64,000 nt of DNA from Bacillus sp. FJAT-27245. Its GTDB lineage: Bacteria > Bacillota > Bacilli > Bacillales > Cytobacillaceae. The position numbers and the translations under genes were made by a program. This document shows, in pieces, positions 1 to 7,966 of the stretch. The notes beneath the pieces were generated by a model that saw only the letters and a program-made list of their open reading frames with translations, ran no database searches and had not been told where the DNA came from. The stretch covers positions 4,381,113 to 4,445,112 of the forward strand of contig NZ_LIGI01000001.1 of NCBI RefSeq assembly GCF_001273955.1, in the 5' to 3' direction. Numbering within the stretch: position 1 is the first letter of the stretch; each line of letters opens with the position of its first letter.

Positions 1-2
1 GC

Positions 3-332
3 AAGCTTGAAACAAAAGGTTATGTGGTGCAAACGAAGGCGGATTACGACAAGATTTTAGCGGATGCAAACGCTACAGTCCCGAAACAAACGAAGCCTGT
101 AGAAAAAACGCCAGATGCCAAACCTGTTACCAAAGTAATCATTAATGTTACGGATGGCATGACAAGTATCAATGTCGGAAGAATGCTGGTTGAAGCCGGA
201 ATTGTCAAGGATGCCTTTGCATTCTCCAAAGATATCGAGAAGAAAGGTCTAATGAACAAGTTGCGCCCTGGGGTTTTTGTCGTAGACAGTTCAATGACGT
301 ACGACCAGGTTGTTTCAACAATATTTAAATAG
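3..332 (+). CDS. C-terminal part of an MltG/YceG-like domain protein (5' end outside the window)
   Basis: The reading frame is open from the left edge of the window, so the start lies upstream; the GTG at 24 is only the first in-frame start-like codon. The visible 109 residues hold a lysine/proline-rich linker and then a small domain with the pattern seen in YceG/MltG-like proteins: 'GMTSINVGRMLVEAGIV' followed by 'LRPGVFVVDSSMTYDQVV'. In that family, full-length members are endolytic transglycosylases, but Bacillaceae also carry short versions with only this module. No catalytic region is visible here, so enzymatic activity cannot be claimed. A strong terminator follows 11 bases after the stop. 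Confidence 0.55.
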   Translation, partial: KLETKGYVVQTKADYDKILADANATVPKQTKPVEKTPDAKPVTKVIINVTDGMTSINVGRMLVEAGIVKDAFAFSKDIEKKGLMNKLRPGVFVVDSSMTYDQVVSTIFK

Positions 333-342
333 AAGTGAACAA

Positions 343-379
343 TAAAAAATACTGCGCCAGCTGGCTGCAGTATTTTTTT
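343..379 (+). terminator. Intrinsic terminator after the MltG-like gene
   Basis: Inverted repeat AAAAATACTGC / GCAGTATTTTT with a short loop, running directly into a T-tract. It isolates the left-edge gene from the LacI operon. Confidence 0.85.
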
Positions 380-439
380 CATCTCATTGGTTCAGGGATG
401 CTCTGAGGTAATCTAAATATGAGTAATTATCAAAATATA

Positions 440-468
440 TTGACAACTAAAAACGCATACATTATTCT
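440..468 (+). promoter_or_regulatory. SigA-type promoter of the LacI-nucleoside operon
   Basis: TTGACA at 440-445, a 17-base spacer and TATTCT at 463-468. It lies just upstream of the tandem operator-like palindromes and 79 bases before the lacI-family start. Confidence 0.7.
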
Positions 469-480
469 GAAAGAAATTAA

Positions 481-510
481 GAAAGCGTTTTCGTAAAACG
501 TTTTCTTTAC
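481..510 (+). promoter_or_regulatory. Tandem LacI-family operator-like palindromes
   Basis: Two CG-centred palindromic elements sit side by side: GAAAGCGTTTTC at 481-492 and a perfect AAAACGTTTT core at 495-504. Their centres are 13 bases apart. A central CG with flanking A/T-rich half-sites is typical of LacI-family operators and also resembles CcpA cre sites. The position immediately downstream of the -10 element fits autorepression by the LacI-type protein encoded next, or catabolite control. Confidence 0.6.
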
Positions 511-546
511 TAATCTCCAAACACTATATATTGAGGTTGATTTTCC

Positions 547-1560
547 ATGTCTAAGTGGACAATTAAGGACATTGCCAAGAGAGCGGGGGTTTCCATAACG
601 ACCGTCTCCAGGGTATTGAATCAAAAAGAGGAGGGGATGTCGGAAAAAACCCGGGAAAAGGTGTTAAACATTATTAAGGAAGCCCAATACCAGCCTAATC
701 AGTTTGCAAGAGGATTGGTTACTAAGCAATCGAAGTTGCTCGGCCTTATCGTTCCAACAATTTTAAACCCCTTTTTCCCTGAGCTTTGCAGAGGGGCTGA
801 AGATGAAGCAAATAAACGAGCTTACAGCCTGGTTATTTGTAATTCCGACGATAAATTGGAAAAAGAAGAGCATTATTTGCGTGTCCTGAAAGAGCAGCAG
901 GTAGATGGCATTATTCTATCAAGTAAAGATCACCTTTCACCCGAAAGTGAAAAGCTTTTAATAGATGGGAATATCCCATGTGCGCTTCTTGATAGAGTTA
1001 TAGAAGGAAATAAGTATGCTGCTGTTTTTTTAAACAATGAATTGGGCGGTTATTTGGCCGGCAAACATCTTACCGACCTGGGCCACCGAAATATTGCCTG
1101 CATCTCGGGGCCAATTTCCATTTGGAGTGCTTTTGAACGTGTAAAGGGTTTTCGCCGGGCACTGCGAGAAGGAGGAATAGATTACAGCACTATTCCCGAA
1201 GCAGAAGGTAATTTTACGACACAATCAGGATATGAACATGCGAAAGATTTGCTGATGAATAACAAGATTACCGCTTTATTCGCCTGCAATGACCTAATGG
1301 CATTTGGAGCCTATCAAGCGGCTTATGAGTTGAACATTAAAGTACCAGAGGAACTTTCGGTCATCGGATTCGATGATATTCCATTCGCCTCTTCCCTGCT
1401 GCCGAAATTAACGACCATCCGGCAGGATACGTATGAAATGGGACGAAAAGCGGTGGAACTTTTAATCAATCAAATTGAGTTAGGAAAGACAGAGTCGGTC
1501 CAATTTCAACCAGAACTCATAATAAGGGACAGTACAAGCCGCTTATCTTACAAGGAGTGA
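547..1560 (+). CDS. LacI family transcriptional regulator (RbsR-like)
   Basis: A 337-residue protein with the canonical LacI layout: N-terminal helix-turn-helix at residues 5-25 ('TIKDIAKRAGVSITTVSRVL'), a hinge, then a periplasmic-binding-protein-like effector domain from about residue 60 containing 'LGLIVPTILNPFFPEL', 'VDGIILSS' and 'LSVIGFDDIPFASSLLPKLTT'. Length is normal for the family. It is the first gene of an operon with nucleoside hydrolase, ECF importer and ribokinase, so ribose or a nucleoside is the likely inducer (inference). Operator-like palindromes lie 37-66 bases upstream. The AAGGAG ribosome binding site of the next gene is embedded in its last codons. Confidence 0.88.
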   Translation: MSKWTIKDIAKRAGVSITTVSRVLNQKEEGMSEKTREKVLNIIKEAQYQPNQFARGLVTKQSKLLGLIVPTILNPFFPELCRGAEDEANKRAYSLVICNSDDKLEKEEHYLRVLKEQQVDGIILSSKDHLSPESEKLLIDGNIPCALLDRVIEGNKYAAVFLNNELGGYLAGKHLTDLGHRNIACISGPISIWSAFERVKGFRRALREGGIDYSTIPEAEGNFTTQSGYEHAKDLLMNNKITALFACNDLMAFGAYQAAYELNIKVPEELSVIGFDDIPFASSLLPKLTTIRQDTYEMGRKAVELLINQIELGKTESVQFQPELIIRDSTSRLSYKE

Positions 1561-1566
1561 ATACAT

Positions 1567-2529
1567 TTGACCAAAATACCCGTTATCATCGATTGCGATC
1601 CTGGTATCGATGATGTGATGGCCCTTCTGCTAGCTTTTTCGGCTGAAAATCTTGACATCAAATTAATTACAACCGAACCCGGCAACCAAACACAGGATAA
1701 AACAATATATAACGCACGTGCCTTCACGAGTTATATGAAACAGGACATTGAAATTTCCAGAGGACTGGATGCGCCCTTTTTTCGAGTCCTGGAAGTTGCG
1801 GACGAAGTACATGGGGAAAGCGGGATTGGCAATATCGCCCTCCCTGAACCGAACCTTCCCGAGAGTCCTCGTACAGCGATTGATGCCATAAAAGAAACAC
1901 TGTTAAGCAGCGATGAGCCCATTGTCCTGATTGCGACAGGGCCACTGACAAATATCGGGGCGCTTTTCCTGGCGCATCCTGAAGTGAAACAAAAAATCAA
2001 ATACATTTCCTATATGGGAGGGGCGGCTGTCGGCGGGAACATGACACCGACTTCAGAATTCAATGTATACGTTGATCCGCATGCCGCGGAAATCGTCTTC
2101 CGCTCCGGTGTTCCAATTGTAATGAGCGGGCTTGATGTTACGCATAAAGCCTATCTGACCTTGGAAGACGTCCAGCAAATAGAAGCTCTAGATTCCGACT
2201 TGGCGAAAAAAATAGTTGCGATGCTTACGTTTTATACTCATAAAGCAAAACGGACTGCCTTCCACGAAGAGCATTTTGAGCGATTATTTCGCCTGCACGA
2301 TTTATGTGCTGTCTCTTACGTCATCACCCCGGAACTATTTGAAGGAGATGATTGCCATGTAGAAGTGGAGTTGGAAAGCCGCTTGACAGCTGGTACAACC
2401 GTTGTTGATTACACCCAGAGGACAGGACTGCCAAAGAACGTGAAAGTGCTTCATACTGTCAGGCGGGAAGAATTCGTGCAGCATTTTTTTGAAGCAATAA
2501 AGAAAATGGACCGTCTCATCGGTCAATAA
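1567..2529 (+). CDS. Nucleoside hydrolase (IunH/RihB-type)
   Basis: A 320-residue member of the inosine-uridine nucleoside N-ribohydrolase family, which splits ribonucleosides into free base and ribose. The N-terminal calcium/ribose-binding Asp cluster is present ('DCDPGIDDVMALL', residues 9-21), as are 'VLIATGPLTNIGALF' and the C-terminal 'RLHDLCAV' that carries the active-site His-Asp pair. The start is TTG, supported by AAGGAG 9-15 bases upstream inside the preceding gene. Released ribose could be phosphorylated by the ribokinase at the end of this operon. Substrate preference cannot be read from sequence. Confidence 0.9.
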   Translation: MTKIPVIIDCDPGIDDVMALLLAFSAENLDIKLITTEPGNQTQDKTIYNARAFTSYMKQDIEISRGLDAPFFRVLEVADEVHGESGIGNIALPEPNLPESPRTAIDAIKETLLSSDEPIVLIATGPLTNIGALFLAHPEVKQKIKYISYMGGAAVGGNMTPTSEFNVYVDPHAAEIVFRSGVPIVMSGLDVTHKAYLTLEDVQQIEALDSDLAKKIVAMLTFYTHKAKRTAFHEEHFERLFRLHDLCAVSYVITPELFEGDDCHVEVELESRLTAGTTVVDYTQRTGLPKNVKVLHTVRREEFVQHFFEAIKKMDRLIGQ

Positions 2530-2551
2530 AAAACAAAGGGGGAGAAAACAA

Positions 2552-3136
2552 ATGAAACGCAGTATTAAGAATGATTTTAACATGATGGCCATGTTATTGA
2601 TTCCAATCGGCGTTGCCATCAATATTGTCGGGTTCCAATTAACCAATGTATTGAGGCTCCCGATCTTCCTAGATACGATTGGAACAATCCTTATCGGCGT
2701 CATCGCCGGGCCATGGGTTGCTCTTGTAGCCGGACTTGTCACAAACCTGATTAATGCAATCTTTAATCCAACTTTCTTACCATATGCATTGACATCAATG
2801 GCTATTGGGGTTGGGGTTGGCTATTTATCGAAAAGCGGTATGTTTAAAACGATTCCAAAAACGATTGCTTCCGGTATCATTGTTACGTTAATTGCAACAA
2901 TTGTTTCCGCGCCGATTACGGTATTGGTCTTTGGCGGCGTAACGGGAAGCTCATCCTCCCTAATCACGGCGGCATTCCTTGCTACAGGACAGCAGTTATG
3001 GACAGCTGTATTCTCGTCCTCGATTATTACGGAAATTGCCGATAAAATTATCTCTGTTCTAATTGTTTATTTCATTGTAAAGAAGATGTCTAAACGTTAT
3101 TTATCAAAAATGAATTACGGGGACTTATATTTGTAA
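2552..3136 (+). CDS. ECF transporter S component (putative nucleoside-specific)
   Basis: A 194-residue, very hydrophobic protein with about six membrane segments and no ATPase motifs, the size and layout of an energy-coupling-factor substrate-binding (S) subunit. It opens with 'MKRSIKNDFNMMAMLLIPIG', and its first loop ends in 'RLPIFLDTIGTILIGVIAGP', a pattern common in S components. A strong GGGGGAG ribosome binding site precedes the ATG. Downstream are T and two A subunits, making this a dedicated (group I) ECF importer. Substrate is inferred from context (nucleoside hydrolase and ribokinase in the same operon), not from motifs. Confidence 0.82.
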   Translation: MKRSIKNDFNMMAMLLIPIGVAINIVGFQLTNVLRLPIFLDTIGTILIGVIAGPWVALVAGLVTNLINAIFNPTFLPYALTSMAIGVGVGYLSKSGMFKTIPKTIASGIIVTLIATIVSAPITVLVFGGVTGSSSSLITAAFLATGQQLWTAVFSSSIITEIADKIISVLIVYFIVKKMSKRYLSKMNYGDLYL

Positions 3137-3210
3137 TCCAGCAATACTTCTCAAATGGGTCCTTATCAAACCCGCTAATCACTTGCGAGAATAAGATATC
3201 ATCTGTTCCT

Positions 3211-3253
3211 CCCCTTCCCCTCTTTTTTCCAGGAATGGAAGGGGTATTTTTTT
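3211..3253 (+). terminator. Intra-operon terminator/attenuator between ECF S and T genes
   Basis: CCCCTTCC at 3211-3218 pairs with GGAAGGGG at 3237-3244, followed by TATTTTTTTAT. It lies in the 133-base gap between the S and T genes, the largest gap in an otherwise tight operon. It would lower expression of the energizing module relative to the S subunit. Confidence 0.7.
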
Positions 3254-3269
3254 ATACGAGGTGGTTGTG

Positions 3270-4019
3270 ATGAACAAGAACTTTATTTTGAACCTCCATC
3301 CAATGACAAAGCTTTACTTTACACTCTTTGTCATTGCCGCAGTCCTCATATTCCCTAGTTATGTGTTCGCATTCGCAGTATTTCCAGGATTGTTGATTGT
3401 CGCCGCTATTTCCGGGCCACATATCTTAAAGGAGTTTATTGGAATTATCCTTAAAGCGCTTGTTATCCTGCTCATACTCGTTTTTCTAATGCAGCTCTTC
3501 TTTTACCCCGGCGAAACAGTAATCGGGGAATGGGGAATTTTTCAATGGACAAAAGAAGGTTTCGACTATGGCCTGGTTTTGACTTCAAAAATACTGGCAA
3601 TTGGCTCCGCCTTTATTCTGTTTTTTAGAATCACTGAAGTGAAGGATTTCGTGAAGGCTCTTGAAGATATAGGATTGCCGCCGATGGGAGCATATATTGT
3701 TATGTCAACCTTGCAAATTATTCCGGAAATGAAACGCCAGGCAAATACAATTATGGATGCACAGAAGACGCGTGGGGTGGAGACGGAAGGTTCAATGCTG
3801 GTAAGGGCAAAAGCATTCATACCAACCTTAACCCCACTCATCCTCTCGTCCATTGCCAGCACGGAAGAAAGAGCAATAACGCTGGAATCACGGGCATTTT
3901 CTGCCCCTGTGAAAAAAACAAGCTTGTATAAGCTTTCGAAAGGGCCGGCAGACCGGATGCTCCCTTTTGCATTTCTCCTCATCTTGGTTGGATTAATCAT
4001 CTGGAGAGTGGTATCATGA
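3270..4019 (+). CDS. ECF transporter transmembrane T component (EcfT)
   Basis: The T subunit couples the two ATPases to the S component. The 249-residue protein has an N-terminal multi-pass membrane half and a cytoplasmic helical region with the two family Ala-Arg-Gly-type coupling motifs, here 'QKTRGVE' and 'LESRAFSA'. The ATG at 3270 is preferred over a GTG at 3261 because a GAGGTGG ribosome binding site overlaps the earlier codon. The stop overlaps the next start as ATGA, indicating translational coupling with the first ATPase. Confidence 0.88.
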   Translation: MNKNFILNLHPMTKLYFTLFVIAAVLIFPSYVFAFAVFPGLLIVAAISGPHILKEFIGIILKALVILLILVFLMQLFFYPGETVIGEWGIFQWTKEGFDYGLVLTSKILAIGSAFILFFRITEVKDFVKALEDIGLPPMGAYIVMSTLQIIPEMKRQANTIMDAQKTRGVETEGSMLVRAKAFIPTLTPLILSSIASTEERAITLESRAFSAPVKKTSLYKLSKGPADRMLPFAFLLILVGLIIWRVVS

Positions 4020-4879
4020 ATCCCATTATTGAATTGAAAAACGTATCATACCGTTATCCGGTTGGAGATCACCATGTTTTAAAAAATATCTCCTTTACAG
4101 TTGAAAAAGGCCAGTTTACAGCAATTATCGGAAACAATGGGTCGGGCAAAACAACGCTATGCAATACGATAAGGGGCTTCATCCCCCATTTTTACAAAGG
4201 GGATATTCAAGGTGACGTTGTCGTTGATGGAAAAAACATGGCCGACTACCAGTTAGGCCAGCTTGGGGAAAAAATTGGCTACGTATTCCAAAATCCATTT
4301 ATTCAAATCTCCGGTGTAAAGGATACCGTTTTTGATGAAGTTGCATACGGCCTTGAAAACCTGGGGGTAGAGGAAAATGAAATTCGCAGCCGTGTGGAAG
4401 AAATCCTGAAATTGGTGAAAATAGAACATCTCCGGGATAAAAAACCTTTTGAACTATCGGGGGGGCAGCGCCAGCGTGTGGCACTCGCCTCGATTATCGT
4501 AATGGATCCCGACATTTTGGTCATTGATGAGCCGACTTCCCAGCTTGACCCGATTGGAACAGAGCATGTCTTTGACATCATCCGGTTGATGAAGGAAAAA
4601 GGAAAAACCATTCTGCTTGTCGAGCATAAAATGGACCTGATCGCAGAGTATGCTGATGCTATTATCGTTTTGCATGATGGGGAAATTGTCTTGCAAGGCC
4701 CTGCACGGGAAGTTTTCGCGCATCCTGATTTCCCTAAATACAACATCCAATACCCTCATGTAACCGAAGTTGCCCTGCAATTGCAAAAAGAGGGTATACC
4801 GTTAAAATTTGTGCCGATTCGCGACCAGGAACTGGCGGATAGCATAGGCTGGAAGCCAGTGAAGGAGGTTACACCATGA
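4016..4879 (+). CDS. ECF transporter ATPase 1 (EcfA, canonical motifs)
   Basis: A 287-residue ABC ATPase with Walker A 'GNNGSGKTT' (39-47), Q-loop 'GYVFQNP', intact signature 'LSGGQRQR' (about 147-154), Walker B 'LVIDEPTSQLD' and switch histidine 'VEHK'. The C-terminal extension after about residue 215 is typical of ECF ATPases. Start and stop overlap the neighbouring ecfT and second ATPase genes by four bases each, so all are co-translated. It should pair with the second ATPase as a heterodimer that powers nucleoside uptake. Confidence 0.92.
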   Translation: MNPIIELKNVSYRYPVGDHHVLKNISFTVEKGQFTAIIGNNGSGKTTLCNTIRGFIPHFYKGDIQGDVVVDGKNMADYQLGQLGEKIGYVFQNPFIQISGVKDTVFDEVAYGLENLGVEENEIRSRVEEILKLVKIEHLRDKKPFELSGGQRQRVALASIIVMDPDILVIDEPTSQLDPIGTEHVFDIIRLMKEKGKTILLVEHKMDLIAEYADAIIVLHDGEIVLQGPAREVFAHPDFPKYNIQYPHVTEVALQLQKEGIPLKFVPIRDQELADSIGWKPVKEVTP

Positions 4880-5688
4880 CTGACGTGAGATTGGAAAATG
4901 TGAGCTTCTCTTATCCGGACGGAACGAAGGCTTTGGAAAATCTGACGTTGGCCGTCCATGCAGGCCAAAGGGTAGCCATAGTCGGGCAAAATGGGGCAGG
5001 GAAAACAACGGCGGTAAAGCTCATGAATGGACTTTTGAAGCCGACTGAAGGAACCGTCCATGTCGGTGACTGGAATACGAAGGACTATACGACAGCCCAA
5101 GTATCACGCAAAGTGGGATATGTGTTTCAAAATCCTGACGATCAGATATTTCACAATGATGTTGAATCGGAAGTCCGGTTCGGTCCAAAAAACATGGGAT
5201 TTGCCGATGAACGAGTCGAACAATTGACAGAATGGGCTTTAAAACTGTGCGGTATTTACGAATTAAAAGAAGAAAATCCTTATAACCTTCCTTACTCAAC
5301 AAGGAAATTCGTTACGGTAGCTTCGGTATTGGCAATGGATTCGGACGTTATTATTTTGGACGAGCCGACAGCCGGGCAGGATAAGATTGGCTTGCAAAGA
5401 ATAAAAGGGATTCTGGACGACTTACAAGAAAAAGGGAAAACAGTCATAACCATTACCCATGATATGGAATTTGTTACGGAACACTTCTCAAGGATTATCG
5501 TAATGGCGAATCGCCGACTCGTGGCTGACCAGGCAGCGGCACAAATTTTTTATAATCAGGAAGTATTGGCTAAAAGCATGCTGAAGCCGCCCGCTGTTAC
5601 AAATATGGCTAAACTATTGGATTTGCAAAAAGGGATTTTAACAAAACAGCAATTACTGACTACGATTAAGGGACAGCTTGGTTCATGA
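4876..5688 (+). CDS. ECF transporter ATPase 2 with degenerate signature motif
   Basis: A 270-residue ABC ATPase, partner of the preceding one. Walker A 'GQNGAGKTT' (38-46), Q-loop 'GYVFQNPDDQIF', Walker B 'VIILDEPTAGQD' and switch 'ITHD' are intact. The ABC signature, however, reads 'NLPYSTRKFVTVAS' (about 137-150) where LSGGQ is expected. In an ABC heterodimer this would leave one composite ATP site without a canonical signature, as in asymmetric ABC ATPases. The rest of the protein shows no sign of decay, so this looks like a subfamily trait and not a broken gene. Confidence 0.9.
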   Translation: MTDVRLENVSFSYPDGTKALENLTLAVHAGQRVAIVGQNGAGKTTAVKLMNGLLKPTEGTVHVGDWNTKDYTTAQVSRKVGYVFQNPDDQIFHNDVESEVRFGPKNMGFADERVEQLTEWALKLCGIYELKEENPYNLPYSTRKFVTVASVLAMDSDVIILDEPTAGQDKIGLQRIKGILDDLQEKGKTVITITHDMEFVTEHFSRIIVMANRRLVADQAAAQIFYNQEVLAKSMLKPPAVTNMAKLLDLQKGILTKQQLLTTIKGQLGS

Positions 5689-5704
5689 TCGGGGGTGCGC
5701 GCAT

Positions 5705-6595
5705 ATGAACATTTCAGTTATCGGCAGCATTAATATGGATCTTGTTTATCGGGTTCCCCATATTGTGAAGGAAGGCGAAACATTGCATAGCTCTACCCAT
5801 TCCGTCCATTTCGGTGGAAAAGGGGCGAATCAGGCTGTAACCGCCAGCCAGCTTGGAGCAAACGTTTCTTTTATCGGAAGTGTTGGAAACGATGCATTCG
5901 GAAAACAGGCAAAAGAAAATTTGGCAAACAACGGGGTCAATATAGCGTCGGTGAAAGAAGAAGGTTCGACTGGACAAGCGATCATCCAGGTTGCCGATTC
6001 GGGGGAGAATTCGATCGTCTTATACCCTGGAGCCAACTTCCAGGTCACACCTGAGCAGATTGAACAGGAAACCGAGGTTATCCGTAACAGCGATGCTCTT
6101 CTGCTCCAGCTAGAAATACCTCTTGATTCAATTGAAAGAGCGATTCACATTGCCGCCGGCCTTGGGAAAATCATCATTTTGAATCCGGCTCCGGCGAAGC
6201 CATTGCCGGATTCCTTATTAAAGAGAGTCTCAATCCTTACGCCTAACGAAACAGAGCTTTCCCTGCTTACCGGGATTGAGCCGAAGACCGAAGAAAAACT
6301 GGCGGCCGCTTGCCAGGTCCTCTTGGATAAAGGAATTGGGACGGTCGTTGTTACGCTCGGTTCAAAGGGCGCCTTTTACAAAAATAAGGATGAGCAAGGA
6401 TGGGTAGAAGCGGTTAAAGTAGATGCAGTCGATACGACTGGAGCAGGGGATGCCTTTAATGGCGCCCTCGCAGTATCCATTGGCGAAGGGAAATCGTTAT
6501 CTGGAGCAATACGGACAGCAGCCAAGGTAGCTGCCTATGTTGTAACGAAAATGGGGGCTCAACAACAACTCCCAGATTTTATCAGGAATAATTGA
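5705..6595 (+). CDS. rbsK: Ribokinase (PfkB family)
   Basis: A 296-residue sugar kinase with the ribokinase signature 'FGGKGANQAV' (36-45) and the anion-hole/catalytic motif 'DTTGAGDAFNGA' (about 243-254). It phosphorylates ribose to ribose-5-phosphate in the cytoplasm, the natural fate of ribose released by the nucleoside hydrolase upstream. The ATG at 5705 is chosen because GGGGGTG lies about seven bases before it; an upstream ATG at 5678 overlaps the previous gene and lacks a ribosome binding site. Its stop overlaps the start of the EamA gene. Confidence 0.9.
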   Translation: MNISVIGSINMDLVYRVPHIVKEGETLHSSTHSVHFGGKGANQAVTASQLGANVSFIGSVGNDAFGKQAKENLANNGVNIASVKEEGSTGQAIIQVADSGENSIVLYPGANFQVTPEQIEQETEVIRNSDALLLQLEIPLDSIERAIHIAAGLGKIIILNPAPAKPLPDSLLKRVSILTPNETELSLLTGIEPKTEEKLAAACQVLLDKGIGTVVVTLGSKGAFYKNKDEQGWVEAVKVDAVDTTGAGDAFNGALAVSIGEGKSLSGAIRTAAKVAAYVVTKMGAQQQLPDFIRNN

Positions 6596-7497
6596 TGAAG
6601 CCGCTTATTGTTTTACTCATTTTAAGCGTATTATGGGGCTCTTCGTTCCTTTGGACGAAAGAGCTCCTTCCATTATTGGAACCACCAACCATCGTCTTTT
6701 TCCGGTCACTATTCGGCTTAGCAGCACTCGCTCCTTTCCTTTTGCTACGGAAGAAGCAGCCTTCCAAAAGACAACAAATCAGCCCGTACTTTTTGTTGGT
6801 CGTAGCTCTTGGAGCAGCAATCCCATGGACAATATTGGGTTTTGCGTTACAAGGAATCGATATCGGTTTGAGTGGGATTTTAAACGCAACAACCCCAATG
6901 TTTACAGTTGCTTTTTCAATTTTTTTATTAAAAATCAAACCACAATGGTTTCAATTAGCCAGCTTAACACTAGGATTTATTTCCGTCCTTTTGCTGTTTT
7001 CTACATCCGGCCAAGCCAGTGGCAGCCATTTTTCAATGGCTCATGCACTTCTCATGTTTATCATCACGATTTCCTATGCATTGAATACTATTTTTATTAA
7101 AAAAGATTTCTCAAGCATCCCTCCATTAAAACTCGGAGCCTGGACACTGTTCGTGTCGGCATTCATCAACGGAATCATCAGCTTAACAATTGAACCAGCC
7201 GCCTTTTTACACTTGGCAAATCTTAAGGTGGGTATATCACTCGTAATACTTGGCTGCCTGGGCTCTGGATTAGGATATGTCATCTATTATTGGCTTATTT
7301 CTGTGGGAGGTCCACTGTTGGCAATGATGGTCACTTTTCTTACCCCTTTTGTTTCTATCGCCCTCGGGGTTGCGGTTCTTAAGGAGCCCATGCATTACGG
7401 ACTTGTAATAGGACTCTTTTTCATGATCTTAAGTCTGCTTTTTATGAATTATCCTGTCTGGGTGGCGGGAAGGCCAAAGGCAAAACAGACAACGTAA
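6595..7497 (+). CDS. EamA/DMT family transporter
   Basis: A 300-residue membrane protein with ten predicted hydrophobic segments and two EamA repeats, opening with 'LSVLWGSSFLWTKELLPLLEP', a typical DMT start, and ending 'VLKEPMHYGLVIG'. DMT proteins are usually exporters of metabolites. As the last gene of the nucleoside operon, overlapping the ribokinase stop (TGATG), it may export the free nucleobase left after hydrolysis; this is inference. The ribosome binding site is weak, consistent with translational coupling. Confidence 0.82.
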   Translation: MKPLIVLLILSVLWGSSFLWTKELLPLLEPPTIVFFRSLFGLAALAPFLLLRKKQPSKRQQISPYFLLVVALGAAIPWTILGFALQGIDIGLSGILNATTPMFTVAFSIFLLKIKPQWFQLASLTLGFISVLLLFSTSGQASGSHFSMAHALLMFIITISYALNTIFIKKDFSSIPPLKLGAWTLFVSAFINGIISLTIEPAAFLHLANLKVGISLVILGCLGSGLGYVIYYWLISVGGPLLAMMVTFLTPFVSIALGVAVLKEPMHYGLVIGLFFMILSLLFMNYPVWVAGRPKAKQTT

Positions 7498-7572
7498 ACA
7501 GGATAGAAACAATTCCGGGGCCGATAGGATAGCCGAAATTCTTAATTACTCCATAAATTCTTCATATATTTT

Positions 7573-7606
7573 AAAGAGATTGGAACCTTCCAATCTCTTT
7601 TTATTT
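7573..7606 (+). terminator. Terminator of the LacI-nucleoside operon
   Basis: Perfect 13-base stem AAAGAGATTGGAA / TTCCAATCTCTTT with a very short loop, followed by T-rich sequence. Confidence 0.92.
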
Positions 7607-7966
7607 ATTACAATCATCCCCAGATATGGTTTAACTATTAAAGTATTTTTTCAAAATAAAATTCTTTCTTAATACCGCTCAAATGTAACTCTTTATATCC
7701 TAGTAGACGAAATACTTTTGTTAACAACTAATTCATTTAAAAATTTGAATACCTTACACTGTGTTCCTAAATTTAACCTATCTTAACATAAGCCGTCAGT
7801 TTAACTTAAATCTAAAATTAATGGACTAAATCTAAAGTTTTTCTATCCATCATTTTTTTACATTTTTTTCAAATAACAGAAGGTATAATTATCCATTATG
7901 TCGTCGGTAGAGAGGGTTTGTTAATAGTACATAGCACAAAAGTTTTGGAAAAATAAAGGAGAGTCG
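7607..7966 (+). promoter_or_regulatory. AT-rich upstream region of the giant repeat protein
   Basis: No gene is seen in these 360 bases. The direct repeat TAAATCTAAA occurs at 7807-7816 and 7827-7836 (20-base period, two helical turns), a possible regulator site. TATAAT at 7884-7889 is a good -10 element, but no convincing -35 lies at the right distance. The AAAGGAGA ribosome binding site ends a few bases before the ATG at 7967. Confidence 0.45.
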
